From Sulfuricurvum sp. (GTDB taxonomy: Bacteria > Campylobacterota > Campylobacteria > Campylobacterales > Sulfurimonadaceae): a stretch of 36,516 nucleotides of DNA. The stretch lies in the NCBI GenBank assembly GCA_011391735.1, contig JAABPY010000054.1:1-36516 (forward strand). The letters are read 5' to 3'. Made by a program: the position numbers and the translations under genes. Under the pieces are notes generated by a model. The model did not search any database, was not told the origin of the DNA, and saw only the letters and a program-made list of their open reading frames with translations. This document shows, one piece after another, positions 8,179 through 17,266 of the stretch (position 1 is the stretch's first letter; each line of letters begins with the position of its first letter).

Positions 8179-9752
8179 TTATCATCCTCTGTATCAATTT
8201 TTATCGTAGGAATTTTTAGAGTAAAATTACTCCCCTCTTTGAACGTTGAGCGAACATCAAGTCGCATCCCCATCCCTTTGGCGTATTCACTGACGATACC
8301 AAGTCCCAATCCTGTCCCCATATCATGGACACCCACTTGTTCAAACGGTTCAAAAATATGCTCAAGCTTATCTTCAGGAATTCCAATTCCACTATCGTCT
8401 ACTTCAATCCAACACTCACCCTCCACGGTATGGACGTAGAGTCGCACGTATCCCCATTGGGTAAATTTGATCGCATTGGAGATAAGATTGGTGATAATCT
8501 GTCGCAATCTTAACTGGTCACTTTGAACATACACCGCCGTTGTTGGAATTTCAAGTAGATACTCAACACCCTCTTTTGTATTGAGAGCGCTGGTATTTTC
8601 ATACACCTCTTGTACGAATGTTGTAACTTCCGTAGGTTCCATAAGATACTGCTCTTTTCCTGCACGAAGTTTTGCCATATCCAATAACGAATTGATCAAC
8701 TGCAACAAATGAACCGAATTTTTATGGGAACGCTCAATGTACATTCGTACCAAATGGCGACTCTCTTCATCGTCGATAATTTCATCAAAACTTTCCAGTG
8801 CACTGTCGGTAAAGTTGATAATAGCATTCAAGGGGGTACGAAGCTCATGAGAGACGTGATCAAAAAATTTATTTTTAGCTTCAAGCGTTTTAATCGCCAT
8901 CTTCTTGGCTTCCATGACTTCGGTTATCTCATGTGAAAGGGAAAAAAACTCCACCACAACCCCCTCATAATCATGAATGGGGATAAAACAGACATCCAAA
9001 TAATGCGATCCCCCCAGCTTATCCGAAAGCTCCACAATCCCCTGATAAATTTTACCTCCTTGAACCCCTTTCCAAATACGATGATAACTCTCTTGACTTG
9101 TATTGTTCCCTCGTAATATCGAAAAATGGCTCCCTACAAGTTCCCCTTTCCCATACAGCATCACCTCACTCAAGGCTCTATTGGCGTAGGTAATGACCCC
9201 TTTTAGATCACACTTGAACACTAACGTCGCTGCATCCATTGCTTTATCATACTGCGCAAGTAAAAACTGCGTTTTATTACGATCATCAACACTGCTTCTA
9301 AGCCCCTCTTCAAGAGAGGTTTTATACCCCATTATCTCTGTTACATTGGTTAGCGTGGCGATGTAAATACTTTTTGAAGTATCAAGGGGGCTGAGTGAAA
9401 TATTAAAGGTGTATAAAATCCCTTCCATTCGTACCCCAACTGTATAATGCCCTCTGTTCCCCTCCAAAATTGTCTCAAACCACCGCTTGTTTTGATATCC
9501 ATCATAGACATAGCCAAACTTCTCAATTTTTTCAAAGAATTCCCAAAAATGAAACGATTCTAAACTCTCCCCCATTATAGGGGCAAAAAAATTCAAAAAC
9601 GGGGTATTTGCATCAAAAATAGTCTCCCCGTCAGTAACTGCAATCATATCGCTGATAGTATTAAAAATCGTTTTATAATAGCGATATTGGGGATCATTCG
9701 AACGCAAACGTCCTTTTAGTTGCTCTTTTTGTGTTACGGTATCTATTGGCAA
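8166..9752 (-). CDS. Soluble PAS-PAS hybrid-type sensor histidine kinase
   Basis: A 528-residue sensor kinase with two PAS-like domains (about 20-145 and 165-285), then a HisKA domain with the H-box FDHVSHELRTPLNAI (phospho-His 302) and a HATPase domain. The latter shows the N-box (TNLISNAIKFT), G1 (DDSGIGIPEDKL), F-box (FEPF) and G2 (GTGLGLGIV). No membrane helices are visible, so it senses a cytoplasmic signal, perhaps redox or a ligand through PAS (inference). It starts at TTG, supported by AGGGAG seven bases upstream. It is the first gene of an operon with the response regulator. Confidence 0.9.
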   Translation of the reverse strand: MPIDTVTQKEQLKGRLRSNDPQYRYYKTIFNTISDMIAVTDGETIFDANTPFLNFFAPIMGESLESFHFWEFFEKIEKFGYVYDGYQNKRWFETILEGNRGHYTVGVRMEGILYTFNISLSPLDTSKSIYIATLTNVTEIMGYKTSLEEGLRSSVDDRNKTQFLLAQYDKAMDAATLVFKCDLKGVITYANRALSEVMLYGKGELVGSHFSILRGNNTSQESYHRIWKGVQGGKIYQGIVELSDKLGGSHYLDVCFIPIHDYEGVVVEFFSLSHEITEVMEAKKMAIKTLEAKNKFFDHVSHELRTPLNAIINFTDSALESFDEIIDDEESRHLVRMYIERSHKNSVHLLQLINSLLDMAKLRAGKEQYLMEPTEVTTFVQEVYENTSALNTKEGVEYLLEIPTTAVYVQSDQLRLRQIITNLISNAIKFTQWGYVRLYVHTVEGECWIEVDDSGIGIPEDKLEHIFEPFEQVGVHDMGTGLGLGIVSEYAKGMGMRLDVRSTFKEGSNFTLKIPTIKIDTEDDKWKK

Positions 9753-9803
9753 AGAAACACTCCCTATGACTTTTCTATTTTTCTTATCTTACCACATTTT
9801 TAT

Positions 9804-9838
9804 TTCACCTTGAATGCGTAAGATGTTATACTTCTTAC
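9804..9838 (+). promoter_or_regulatory. Promoter predicted to give a leaderless transcript
   Basis: TATACT (9827-9832) lies six bases before the ATG at 9839, so transcription should start at or next to the A of the start codon. TTCACC (9804-9809) sits 17 bases upstream as a 4/6 match to a -35 box. No Shine-Dalgarno is present before the ATG, which agrees with a leaderless message. Confidence 0.5.
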
Positions 9839-10444
9839 ATGCAAAAATATACCCCCACCGATGACCAAATCCGCACTCAGTTTGTCACGTCGCTGATGAA
9901 CTATTTCAAAATCGAGGAGGATGTGTTCTTACGCTCTCATATTGACGAGCTTATACGTCCTATTCCTACCAACCGCTACAGTGAGTTTCTCCGTCGCCTT
10001 TCTAGCCGTGATTTTCCCTTCAAAACGGGGATTGAGAAAATTTCGTTGATTGCCCATGAGCTTTTGGAGGAACAACGCTCCCCCCTCGAACTCGAAGCCC
10101 ACAAACGGGGGCAAAAACTGTATGCGTTAATGTACGACTTGCGTCGCACGATCACCGATGAGCGCAACAGCGAACAAAGTGCCTTAGAGCGGTTTGAAAA
10201 TGTCCGTTTTACCTCGATCAAAGAGGCAAATTCCACACAGCCGTTATTGGATTCTTTGGATATAGAGGTGATTCGTACCCTTACAAAACGGTGGATTTAC
10301 GATTATGTTTCGCTGGATCGGGGGATTTTTGAGAGGCGAGTTACTCACGAGTACACGCTATTGTTATTAGAGCAACAACGGCAACAAACACAGCCCTCTA
10401 TCGCTACGTCTACTAAACGTGCCTTGATGAGAAAACCCAAATGA
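9839..10444 (+). CDS. Unassigned 201-residue protein, partner of the replisome-organiser-like protein
   Basis: I do not recognise the family. The protein is soluble, largely helical and charged, with a Gln-rich, basic C-terminal tail (RQQTQPS...KRALMRKPK). No signal peptide, cysteine cluster or nucleotide-binding loop is visible. The segment DVFLRSHIDELIRPIPTNRY and the following helices look like a DNA- or protein-interaction domain, but this is a guess. It overlaps the next gene by ATGA, so the two are translated together and probably work together. The start ATG has no ribosome-binding site and is expected to be leaderless. Divergent from the PAS kinase gene. Confidence 0.65.
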   Translation: MQKYTPTDDQIRTQFVTSLMNYFKIEEDVFLRSHIDELIRPIPTNRYSEFLRRLSSRDFPFKTGIEKISLIAHELLEEQRSPLELEAHKRGQKLYALMYDLRRTITDERNSEQSALERFENVRFTSIKEANSTQPLLDSLDIEVIRTLTKRWIYDYVSLDRGIFERRVTHEYTLLLLEQQRQQTQPSIATSTKRALMRKPK

Positions 10445-11325
10445 TAGTGATCCCCTCTTCTCTCATCGACCGTGATGATTTAACATTGTTGGAGCGTGCG
10501 TTACTCCCCCTTATCGTCCGTCACTCTTTTGTGTGGGGGGCATTGCCCAAAGCACTTAGTGCCTCGTTTCTCGCTGAATTGTTACGCCATAGCTCCCGTG
10601 AAGTCGTCGAAGCTCTTGATAGTCTCGTTGCAAAAAAGATTTTAAAAACAACCCGTGAGAAAACCGCCGATGGGGTGATGATTCTCTACCGTTTAGAGCC
10701 TATCGTAGCGTCGCAAGGCATCCCAGACGTGGCTCTTGTTGCAACGCAATACACCGACAGTAACTACTATCTCAACCTCTCCAATGAGACCTTTGAGGAG
10801 CTTCACGGCTATGCGTTAGAGGTGTGTGATCGAGAGGGGCTACGACGAGAGATTTTTGATGATTTCAATTTTCAGCAACGCTCACAAAATCGCCGTTCGT
10901 TTGATTGGCATGCGGAGTTTGAGAGGTGGATACGTCGTGAAGTGGCATCGAACTCACCCGTTATTGCCAACGCTTCACAGCTTGAAGAGAATAAACCCAC
11001 AACACAGGAGTTTGAGATGGCGCAGTATTTCATCCGTCGTCTCTCTTCCATCGACCCCCAATTCAAAGAGCCGTTTGATGTGATGAGCTGGGCAAAACAG
11101 ATACAAATTCTCATTGAGTCCCAAGGATACACCCTTCTTGATATCAAAGCAGGGATTGATTGGCTCTTTAGTGCCAAAGGGGATTGGTTCCGCCCCAACG
11201 TTCCTGATGCCTACCATCTACGAAAACATTTCAAACGGCTCATCGCCCATACCCGAAGTTTCCGAGAGGGGACAACGAGACTTCCTGATGGAGTTAATAT
11301 TTTTGATATTATTGGGAGAGAGTAG
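10441..11325 (+). CDS. Winged-helix protein resembling phage/plasmid replisome organisers (DnaD/DnaT-like)
   Basis: A 294-residue protein. Residues about 15-90 look like a winged helix-turn-helix (SFLAELLRHSSREVVEALDS, then a basic wing). Residues 150-165 contain FDWHAEFERWIRRE, similar to the D-W-x-x-x-[FW]-x-x-W segment of phage replication proteins and DnaT-like domains. The C-terminus has GIDWLFSAKGDWFRPNV followed by YHLRKHFKRL, which matches the 'FW...N....LRk.f..L' ending of replisome organisers and helicase-loading proteins. From this I infer a role in replication initiation or restart. No phage genes surround it. It is coupled to the 201-residue gene by ATGA and converges on the flagellin gene. 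Confidence 0.65.
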   Translation: MIVIPSSLIDRDDLTLLERALLPLIVRHSFVWGALPKALSASFLAELLRHSSREVVEALDSLVAKKILKTTREKTADGVMILYRLEPIVASQGIPDVALVATQYTDSNYYLNLSNETFEELHGYALEVCDREGLRREIFDDFNFQQRSQNRRSFDWHAEFERWIRREVASNSPVIANASQLEENKPTTQEFEMAQYFIRRLSSIDPQFKEPFDVMSWAKQIQILIESQGYTLLDIKAGIDWLFSAKGDWFRPNVPDAYHLRKHFKRLIAHTRSFREGTTRLPDGVNIFDIIGRE

Positions 11326-11330
11326 AGAGA

Positions 11331-11361
11331 AGAAAATGCTACTTACCCAAGGCAAGTAGCA
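11331..11361 (-). terminator. Rho-independent terminator of the flagellin gene
   Basis: On the minus strand an 8-bp stem (TGCTACTT / AAGTAGCA) with a nine-base loop is followed by TTTTCT. It begins ten bases after the flagellin stop codon. The plus-strand direction lacks a T-run, so it serves flagellin. Confidence 0.75.
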
Positions 11362-11371
11362 AAGAGGAAAA

Positions 11372-12844
11372 CTATTGTAACAGTCTCAATACATTTTGTT
11401 GAGCAGCATTTGCTTGGCTCATTGCATAACTTCCTGCTTGAGAAAGGATATTGAATTTCGAGAAATTCGCGGACTCTGCTGCGAAATCAACATCACGAAT
11501 TTGTGACTCAGCTGCCTTAACGTTAACTTGCGTTACCGAAATATTATTCACCGTTGAAACCATTTGATTTTGTACCGAACCCAAATCAGAACGGACACGA
11601 TCCAACATTTTTTGAGAGGTTTCAGCAATATTCATAACCGCCATCGCCCCTTTGAGCGTGGTAACACCAGCTGTTTTATCAACGGCAATGTTTTCAGCAT
11701 TGGAGTTTGCATTAAAGCCCATTGCACTGGCAGTATCTTTCGTAATGGAAGCACCAACCGAACGAAGGTTAACGGTTGCTTCCGCAGTAGCTGAGAACCC
11801 GACCCCTGCACCTGAAATACCACGGATATCTTTACCATCTAGACGAGTAAGACTTAAACGACCAAAATTTGAATTCCCAGTAGCTGCGGTACCCGCGGCA
11901 CTCATCCCCGTTGCCGAAACAACAATTCCACGACCATCACGGCTTGTAAGGTTCAATTGACCACGGCTATCTACCGACGCTTCGACCCCTGTTGTATCTT
12001 TGACAGCATTAATTGCGGCTACTAATGCACCATCTTTATCATTGGCTTTAACATCCACTTTTCCGATTGTAATACCATTGATTTTCAATCCGCTAATCGT
12101 ACCCGATCCAATAGCAGCACTTCCTGTAGTTACCACTTGGAAAGAAGCACGAACCCCTGTTTTGTCGGACGATTTATTGATCGCTTCCGCCAATACCCCA
12201 AGACCTGTCCCCGCACTTGTTGAAATGACAACAGATTCAATGGTAATATCATTGGTTCCATCAACTGCTGAAAAAGTCAACGTAGCTGCGGAAACCGCCG
12301 CAGAAATTCTAGAACCTGTTTCAAAACGAGTTTGTCCGATTTTATCCGAACTGGTTGCTCCAATAGAAGTTTTAATCGTTTGGTTAGAGTATGCACCGAT
12401 TTGGAACTCTTTATTGGTAAACTGACCCGACAAAAGCTGCTGACCATTAAACGACGTTGTCCCCGCAATGTTGTCAAGCTCTCCCATCAAGCGAGTAATA
12501 TCCGCTTGAAGTGCTTTACGTGAATCTCCCGTTTGACCATCTTGCGCCGACTGAGTCGCTTTAGTCTTAATGGTATCCAAAATTTTAAGTTGCTCATCCA
12601 TCGCTTTATCGGCGATTTGAACAATACTGATTCCATCATTCGCATTGGAAATTGCTTGCCCTAAAGACGATGCTTGTGATCGAAGTGAATCGGCAATCGC
12701 CATCCCAGACGCATCATCCGCTGCAGTATTAATACGCAAACCCGACGAAAGTTTAGAAAGCGAGTTGTCGATATTACGATTATTGGTTAACGCACTCGAA
12801 TGTGCATTCATCGCTGCGATATTAGTGTTAATTCTAAAACCCAT
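11372..12844 (-). CDS. Flagellin
   Basis: Structural subunit of the flagellar filament, 490 residues, exported by the flagellar type III apparatus without a cleaved signal. The conserved N-terminal D0/D1 region begins [15 protein letters not shown] and includes [20 protein letters not shown]. The conserved C-terminal region ends [18 protein letters not shown]. The middle (about 170-390) is variable, Ala/Ser/Thr/Gly-rich, and includes a flagellin_IN-like repeat. FlaA/FlaB assignment is not possible from one copy. The gene is monocistronic, with a sigma-54 promoter (as for flaB in Campylobacter), an AAAGGGA ribosome-binding site and its own terminator. Confidence 0.97.
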   Translation of the reverse strand: MGFRINTNIAAMNAHSSALTNNRNIDNSLSKLSSGLRINTAADDASGMAIADSLRSQASSLGQAISNANDGISIVQIADKAMDEQLKILDTIKTKATQSAQDGQTGDSRKALQADITRLMGELDNIAGTTSFNGQQLLSGQFTNKEFQIGAYSNQTIKTSIGATSSDKIGQTRFETGSRISAAVSAATLTFSAVDGTNDITIESVVISTSAGTGLGVLAEAINKSSDKTGVRASFQVVTTGSAAIGSGTISGLKINGITIGKVDVKANDKDGALVAAINAVKDTTGVEASVDSRGQLNLTSRDGRGIVVSATGMSAAGTAATGNSNFGRLSLTRLDGKDIRGISGAGVGFSATAEATVNLRSVGASITKDTASAMGFNANSNAENIAVDKTAGVTTLKGAMAVMNIAETSQKMLDRVRSDLGSVQNQMVSTVNNISVTQVNVKAAESQIRDVDFAAESANFSKFNILSQAGSYAMSQANAAQQNVLRLLQ

Positions 12845-12896
12845 GATTGATCCCTTTTAGTATTTTTTGCGTCCTTGCATATTTCAAAGAACCTAA

Positions 12897-12916
12897 AAAG
12901 CAAAATCTATTCCAAA
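12897..12916 (-). promoter_or_regulatory. Sigma-54 (RpoN) promoter of flagellin
   Basis: The minus strand reads TTGGAATAGATTTTGCTTT: the invariant GG (12913-12912) and GC (12901-12900) are exactly ten bases apart, with the flanking TTGGAA and TTGC-TTT of the -24/-12 consensus. Transcription should start about 12 bases further on, giving a leader of roughly 40 bases. Confidence 0.85.
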
Positions 12917-12948
12917 AAATGTTTTTCTAAATTGGAAGGGTACCCTCG

Positions 12949-13689
12949 TTAACTATCTCTCAAACTCACTGCATTGGGATTACACCGTATTTTATGCTCC
13001 ATATCTACTCTTTTAAATCCCTCTAACTCTCGATGTGATGCCACCGTCGCACTACGATACCCTTGTCCCTCGTTCAAATAGAGGGTAAATCCATTTTCAT
13101 AAAGGGCAAGGCGTGTTGCCAATGCCGTCGAATAGGTTGTCACTATCCCCACCTCCCCCATCAGCCGTGTTATGTCGGCAAAATACTCCCTCGTCCACAA
13201 GAGAGGATTGGACGCAGGGCTAAAGGCATCTTGGTAGCATACATCCCACGCTCCCCTCAACGTTTGCATCGCCATTCGAGCATCAGTGATGTCAACCAAG
13301 ATAGAGGTTCGATCATCGTTGTACTCCCCTTTTTTGGAAAGGCTCTTGATTATATCTTTATAGGGTGCAAACCATTCAGGATAGGGGAAATCAATAAGCG
13401 ACGCTACTAGCGCACCATCGAGTTCAGGGGAGTAGATTTCCAGTGTTGTAGTGGGGAAATAGGTATCCCGATAATAGAGGGTTGCCAATGTATTCCACCC
13501 TAACCCAAAACAAATATCGATGATTTTAAGATCCGTTTTACCCTTATGACAAAGAAATGCGGGTTCGATGTGTTTTTTTAATGACTCATTCAACGCCCCA
13601 TCTTTGGTCGAATGGTAGTGTTCGTTATATTCAGCACTAAAGGCTGTGTAGCTTCCATCTTCACTTTGTACCCATTGCATTGTTGTCAT
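12949..13689 (-). CDS. mnmD: tRNA 5-methylaminomethyl-2-thiouridine methyltransferase (stand-alone MnmC N-domain type, MnmD)
   Basis: SAM-dependent methyltransferase predicted to convert nm5(s2)U34 to mnm5(s2)U34 in tRNA. Family signatures are YNEHYHSTKDGA near the N-terminus, the SAM loop CFGLGWNTLAT, and YQDAFSPASNPLLWT followed by TYSTA. At 246 residues it lacks the FAD-dependent oxidase half of E. coli MnmC, as in other stand-alone MnmD proteins. It overlaps cheR by ATGA and is the last gene of the MCP-cheB-cheR operon; no functional link to chemotaxis is known to me. The closest alternative is another DUF752-type methyltransferase. Confidence 0.85.
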   Translation of the reverse strand: MTTMQWVQSEDGSYTAFSAEYNEHYHSTKDGALNESLKKHIEPAFLCHKGKTDLKIIDICFGLGWNTLATLYYRDTYFPTTTLEIYSPELDGALVASLIDFPYPEWFAPYKDIIKSLSKKGEYNDDRTSILVDITDARMAMQTLRGAWDVCYQDAFSPASNPLLWTREYFADITRLMGEVGIVTTYSTALATRLALYENGFTLYLNEGQGYRSATVASHRELEGFKRVDMEHKIRCNPNAVSLRDS

Positions 13690-14531
13690 CTCTCTTTTTT
13701 TAACGTGTAATATTTGATCCCCTCTTCAAAATGCCCCTCCAGCCCCGATGGGACAACTGGCAAATCAGCATGTCCGAAGAAAAAGAGGGTTTGGTCGTTA
13801 CGTGCCACTTTTTTCAATTGACCGACTGCTTTTTCGATAGTAAGGAGATCGAAATAGATGAGCATATTTCTCGAAAAGATCATGTCAAAAACCCCTAGTC
13901 CCAAAAAATCCGCCTCAAAAATATTACACGAACGAAAATCGACAACACCCTTAATCGTAGAACCCAGACGATAGAAATCCCCCTCCACCACGAAATAACG
14001 TTCTATAATCTCAGGAGGGAGTCGGTGTAATGATCGTGACGTATACACCCCCTCTCGTGCACGTTGTGTCGCCTCTGTGTTAATGTCAATAGAAATTATC
14101 TCTACCTCTGAGAGGGGAAATCCACTCTGCGCCAAAATAATCGCAATAGAGTAAGGCTCCTCACCGCTAGCTCCTGGCGCACACAAAATACGCAAAGGCT
14201 TGGAGAGGGTTTGACTTCGTCGTGCCAAAAAATCAAGCTGCCCTTTCTCCCGAAAAAAATAGGTTTCATTCACCGTCAAAAGATTAATCAACGATTCTCT
14301 CACACGCACATCACTGCGTAATTTCTCAATTAATTCTAAAAACGTATAGCATTCATTCCCCTTAGCAAAACGGATCAGTTTTGGGGTTGTAATCGACTCT
14401 TTTTGATCAAAATGGATCCCCGTTAAATCGGTAAAAAAGTCGTAAATAAGAGATGGATTAGTAAAATCGTCACTACGAGACACGTGAATAGGGGGAAGCG
14501 ATTGCGTTTTGCGTTTAAACCAACTAAACAT
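13686..14531 (-). CDS. cheR: Chemotaxis protein methyltransferase CheR
   Basis: SAM-dependent methylation of glutamate residues on chemoreceptors. The conserved NETYFFRE and the SAM-binding CAPGASGEEPYSIAIIL are present, followed by FDMIFSRNMLIYFD in the methyltransferase core. Length is 281 residues, normal for the family. The start is set at MFSWFKRK because TTGGAGG lies five bases upstream; an earlier in-frame ATG has no such site. The start overlaps the end of cheB by eight bases. CheR and CheB together set receptor methylation of the adjacent MCP and others. Confidence 0.95.
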   Translation of the reverse strand: MFSWFKRKTQSLPPIHVSRSDDFTNPSLIYDFFTDLTGIHFDQKESITTPKLIRFAKGNECYTFLELIEKLRSDVRVRESLINLLTVNETYFFREKGQLDFLARRSQTLSKPLRILCAPGASGEEPYSIAIILAQSGFPLSEVEIISIDINTEATQRAREGVYTSRSLHRLPPEIIERYFVVEGDFYRLGSTIKGVVDFRSCNIFEADFLGLGVFDMIFSRNMLIYFDLLTIEKAVGQLKKVARNDQTLFFFGHADLPVVPSGLEGHFEEGIKYYTLKKER

Positions 14532-15099
14532 GGATGCCTCCAAAACGACGTATTGCCTCAACAATTTGTTCCATTGACCCCACTTTACCCTGCGGTACGA
14601 GCTCTATCGCGCATCGTGGCATCCCATATACCGTGGCACTGGCTTCACTCTCGAACATACACGCTCCCCCTGCATCAAAAACCGCTTTGGAACCTCGTGC
14701 CCCATCATCCCCAATACCTGTTAAAATAATCCCCATTTTTTCAATGGTTTTAGAAAGTTCCGCCGCCGAGGAGAAGAGAGTATTGACATCAGGAGAATAC
14801 ACTACATCGGAGGGCTCACGGTGCACAAACACAATACTTCCTCGTTGCTCAATGAGTTGACACTCACCCGAACAAATATAGACGCAAGAGGGGGAAATTT
14901 TCATCCCATCCACGACCTCTTTGACCTCAAACGACGTACTAAACGAGAGTTGTTTGACAAAACTGGAGATAAAATGGGGAGCCATATGTTGCGCAATAAC
15001 AACCGCTGCATTCAAATCGTGCGGTAACTGCTCTAAAATCGTATGAAGTCGCCCTGGTCCTCCTGTAGAGGCACCAATGAGGATGAGTTTTTTAACCAC
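14524..15099 (-). CDS. cheB: Receiver-less CheB methylesterase
   Basis: Removes methyl groups from chemoreceptor glutamates. The catalytic triad is visible: Ser in IGASTGGPG, His in IAQHMAP, Asp in LTGIGDDGARG. At 191 residues it is only the effector domain and lacks the N-terminal receiver of E. coli CheB; Campylobacter CheB is also receiver-less, so its activity is not controlled by direct CheA phosphorylation. It starts at GTG with a poor ribosome-binding site, one base after the MCP stop, so it probably depends on translational coupling. Confidence 0.94.
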   Translation of the reverse strand: MVKKLILIGASTGGPGRLHTILEQLPHDLNAAVVIAQHMAPHFISSFVKQLSFSTSFEVKEVVDGMKISPSCVYICSGECQLIEQRGSIVFVHREPSDVVYSPDVNTLFSSAAELSKTIEKMGIILTGIGDDGARGSKAVFDAGGACMFESEASATVYGMPRCAIELVPQGKVGSMEQIVEAIRRFGGIHV

Positions 15100-15100
15100 G

Positions 15101-16717
15101 TTACGCTGTTTTGAATTGCGCTAACGTATGATTGAGCCCTTCGGAGAGTTTCGCTAAATGCTCTACTGCCGCTGCAATCTCTTCAACACTGCGAGCATTA
15201 GTAGATGCTAACGTCGTAATAGATCCCATTTGTCCCATCATCTCTTTCGTTTTTTCTGCTCCAATACCCGCATCTTTTGCCGTTTGAACCGCCATCTCTG
15301 CCGCTTGAGCAATCTCCCGTACACTTTGACTCATAATATGTTCCACCCCTTGGGCATGCTCACCCAATCGTTTGATCTCTAAAGCACTGTTGGACATCAT
15401 TTCGGTAGCATCAGTCACCGATTGGACGATAATAGAGACGGTCGCATTGCTTTCACCCAGCGATTTTTGGGTACGTTCTGCTAACTTGCGCACTTCATCG
15501 GCAACCACCGCAAATCCGCGTCCATGCTCCCCTGCGCGCGCCGCTTCAATAGCTGCATTCAGGGCTAACAAATTGGTTTGATCGGCAATATCACTAATAA
15601 CAGCAAGAACCAATTTGACCTGTTGCGCTTCAGTAGAGAGGCGTTCCAATCTCTGCGCCAACTCCATTTGCTCCTCGACAACCCCTTGAAGTGATCCAGA
15701 AACCTCCAAGACATCCGCAGCAACGCTTGACACTTGAAGAGAGGCGTTTTTGATCGTTTCCCCTGTCTTACGTGATCCCTCTTCTCCTTGTTTGAGAATT
15801 TCAGACACTTCACTGGAAACTTTTAGCGCTTGCTCCATGGCTCTAGCAGTCTCTTCACTACGTCTGCCTATTTGAGTACTAGTAGCAAATAGCTCTTCCG
15901 CAACGGCAGCATTTTCACTCGAGGAGTGTTTTGCTTCCCCCATCGCTTTTTGAACGGCACGCATCAAGTCATTAAATGCTTGGGAAACAACTTTCAACTC
16001 ATCATTCGCTCGATGGTCAATCGTACGGGTTAAATCTTTGTTGTTAGCAATCGTATTCATCGTATTGCTAAAACCGCTCGTTGAACGGCCAATAGAACCC
16101 ATCGTAATCCATGCTAAAACGCCACTTACCCCCAATCCAACAAAAAGGATCATAATATTAATCATAAATGCCGAATCGTAGGTTGCTTGAGAAGCTTGAT
16201 ACCCCTTTTCTGCCTCAGAGAGCTGAAGTTCTACTAACTTTCCAATGGTTTCACTAATGGGATCGATGTTGGGATAAAGCTCTTTGATCGAAAACTCAGC
16301 AACTCCTTCCAAATTCCCCGATTCAAGAAGTCCCAATACCTTTTCAACCCCTTTATCCGCAATGACGAACCGCTCTTTTGCCTCCTTCGCAAGCGTTGCC
16401 TCTTCAGGGGTCAAAGTAGTAGCTGCATACGCTCCCCACTCTTTTGCAATCTTTTCTTGCGCTTGATGGATATGAGAGATCGCTTCTTGAGGTGTAAGGT
16501 TTCCATTTCGTGCTTTATGGGTCGTATCGACAATGTTTACCGCATACATATCCGCTACTACTTTGAGCTGACTGAGAGGGATAATACGATTATCATAGAC
16601 ATCTTTAAAATTACTGTTGCACTCTCGCATCCCCGACAATCCCATTAAGGAAACAACTATCGCAACGAAAGCGAGGACAGAAACGAGCATTAAAAGCTTT
16701 GATCTTATGGTTGACAT
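15101..16717 (-). CDS. Methyl-accepting chemotaxis protein with 4-helix-bundle sensor
   Basis: Inner-membrane chemoreceptor, 538 residues. TM1 lies at about 7-29 and TM2 at about 184-208; between them is a helical periplasmic domain of the 4HB_MCP type. A HAMP domain (about 209-262) precedes the signalling domain, whose hairpin tip reads [20 protein letters not shown]. No C-terminal NWETF-like pentapeptide is present, so CheR does not tether there. The ligand is unknown. It heads the operon MCP-cheB-cheR-mnmD and is preceded by an AAAGGGA ribosome-binding site. Confidence 0.95.
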   Translation of the reverse strand: MSTIRSKLLMLVSVLAFVAIVVSLMGLSGMRECNSNFKDVYDNRIIPLSQLKVVADMYAVNIVDTTHKARNGNLTPQEAISHIHQAQEKIAKEWGAYAATTLTPEEATLAKEAKERFVIADKGVEKVLGLLESGNLEGVAEFSIKELYPNIDPISETIGKLVELQLSEAEKGYQASQATYDSAFMINIMILFVGLGVSGVLAWITMGSIGRSTSGFSNTMNTIANNKDLTRTIDHRANDELKVVSQAFNDLMRAVQKAMGEAKHSSSENAAVAEELFATSTQIGRRSEETARAMEQALKVSSEVSEILKQGEEGSRKTGETIKNASLQVSSVAADVLEVSGSLQGVVEEQMELAQRLERLSTEAQQVKLVLAVISDIADQTNLLALNAAIEAARAGEHGRGFAVVADEVRKLAERTQKSLGESNATVSIIVQSVTDATEMMSNSALEIKRLGEHAQGVEHIMSQSVREIAQAAEMAVQTAKDAGIGAEKTKEMMGQMGSITTLASTNARSVEEIAAAVEHLAKLSEGLNHTLAQFKTA

Positions 16718-16786
16718 GAAAATCCCTTTACATCTGTATATAATTGAAGTATAGCAAAAAAGATGACAATTTTGTTGCAGTATTTT

Positions 16787-17266
16787 CTAAAGTCCATTTC
16801 CCCACATGTGCATCTTCTTCGCCACAATCACCTCATACCCATCAATCAAATCAATCATCGTATTAATCGCCCGAAACTCCACTTGATCGAGCATTGCTTC
16901 GACCTTAGCGATTTCCATCGATCCATTTTTCTGAACAATAATAATTTCCGTGGCATTAAGGAGTGTGCGATAAATCAGTTGTAAAAACTTCAATGGAATT
17001 TCATGCAAGTGCAAAACATCCTGAACAATCACAGCCGCATAATCACGAGGGACTCCCCCTGCGGGAGATTTGTAATCTTTGATGGCGTGTACTTTATGGA
17101 TACAAGGGTGTGAAAATTCTTGATGTTCACCCGGAAAAAGGGAAAGATCAATAACTCCCTCATAGAGGGATAAAAAAGAAGATAATTCCTCAATCATACC
17201 CTCCAAATGACTGGTTACGACCATAATTTTCGTATGGGGTGTAGGATGGAGAAGCTGTGTAATCAT
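16787..17266 (-). CDS. Unassigned 159-residue protein, methyltransferase-like C-half, luxS operon
   Basis: Not recognised with confidence. DYAAVIVQDVLHLHEIPLKF, then a strand IIIVQKN and a last pair of strands (YEVIVAKKM), resemble the second half of a Rossmann SAM-methyltransferase ('fDvVvv.dvLhh..~P'). The N-terminal SAM-binding glycine loop is missing, so a catalytic role is doubtful. No signal peptide or membrane segment is seen. It overlaps the preceding 100-residue gene by ATGA and is the last gene of the luxS operon. Confidence 0.6.
   Translation of the reverse strand: MITQLLHPTPHTKIMVVTSHLEGMIEELSSFLSLYEGVIDLSLFPGEHQEFSHPCIHKVHAIKDYKSPAGGVPRDYAAVIVQDVLHLHEIPLKFLQLIYRTLLNATEIIIVQKNGSMEIAKVEAMLDQVEFRAINTMIDLIDGYEVIVAKKMHMWGNGL

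Noticed and set aside
12000-12425. 141-residue plus-strand open frame inside the flagellin gene
   Set aside because: It lies antisense to a certain gene, has no ribosome-binding site, and its Ala/Val/Pro-rich product mirrors the Ala/Thr-rich coding strand.
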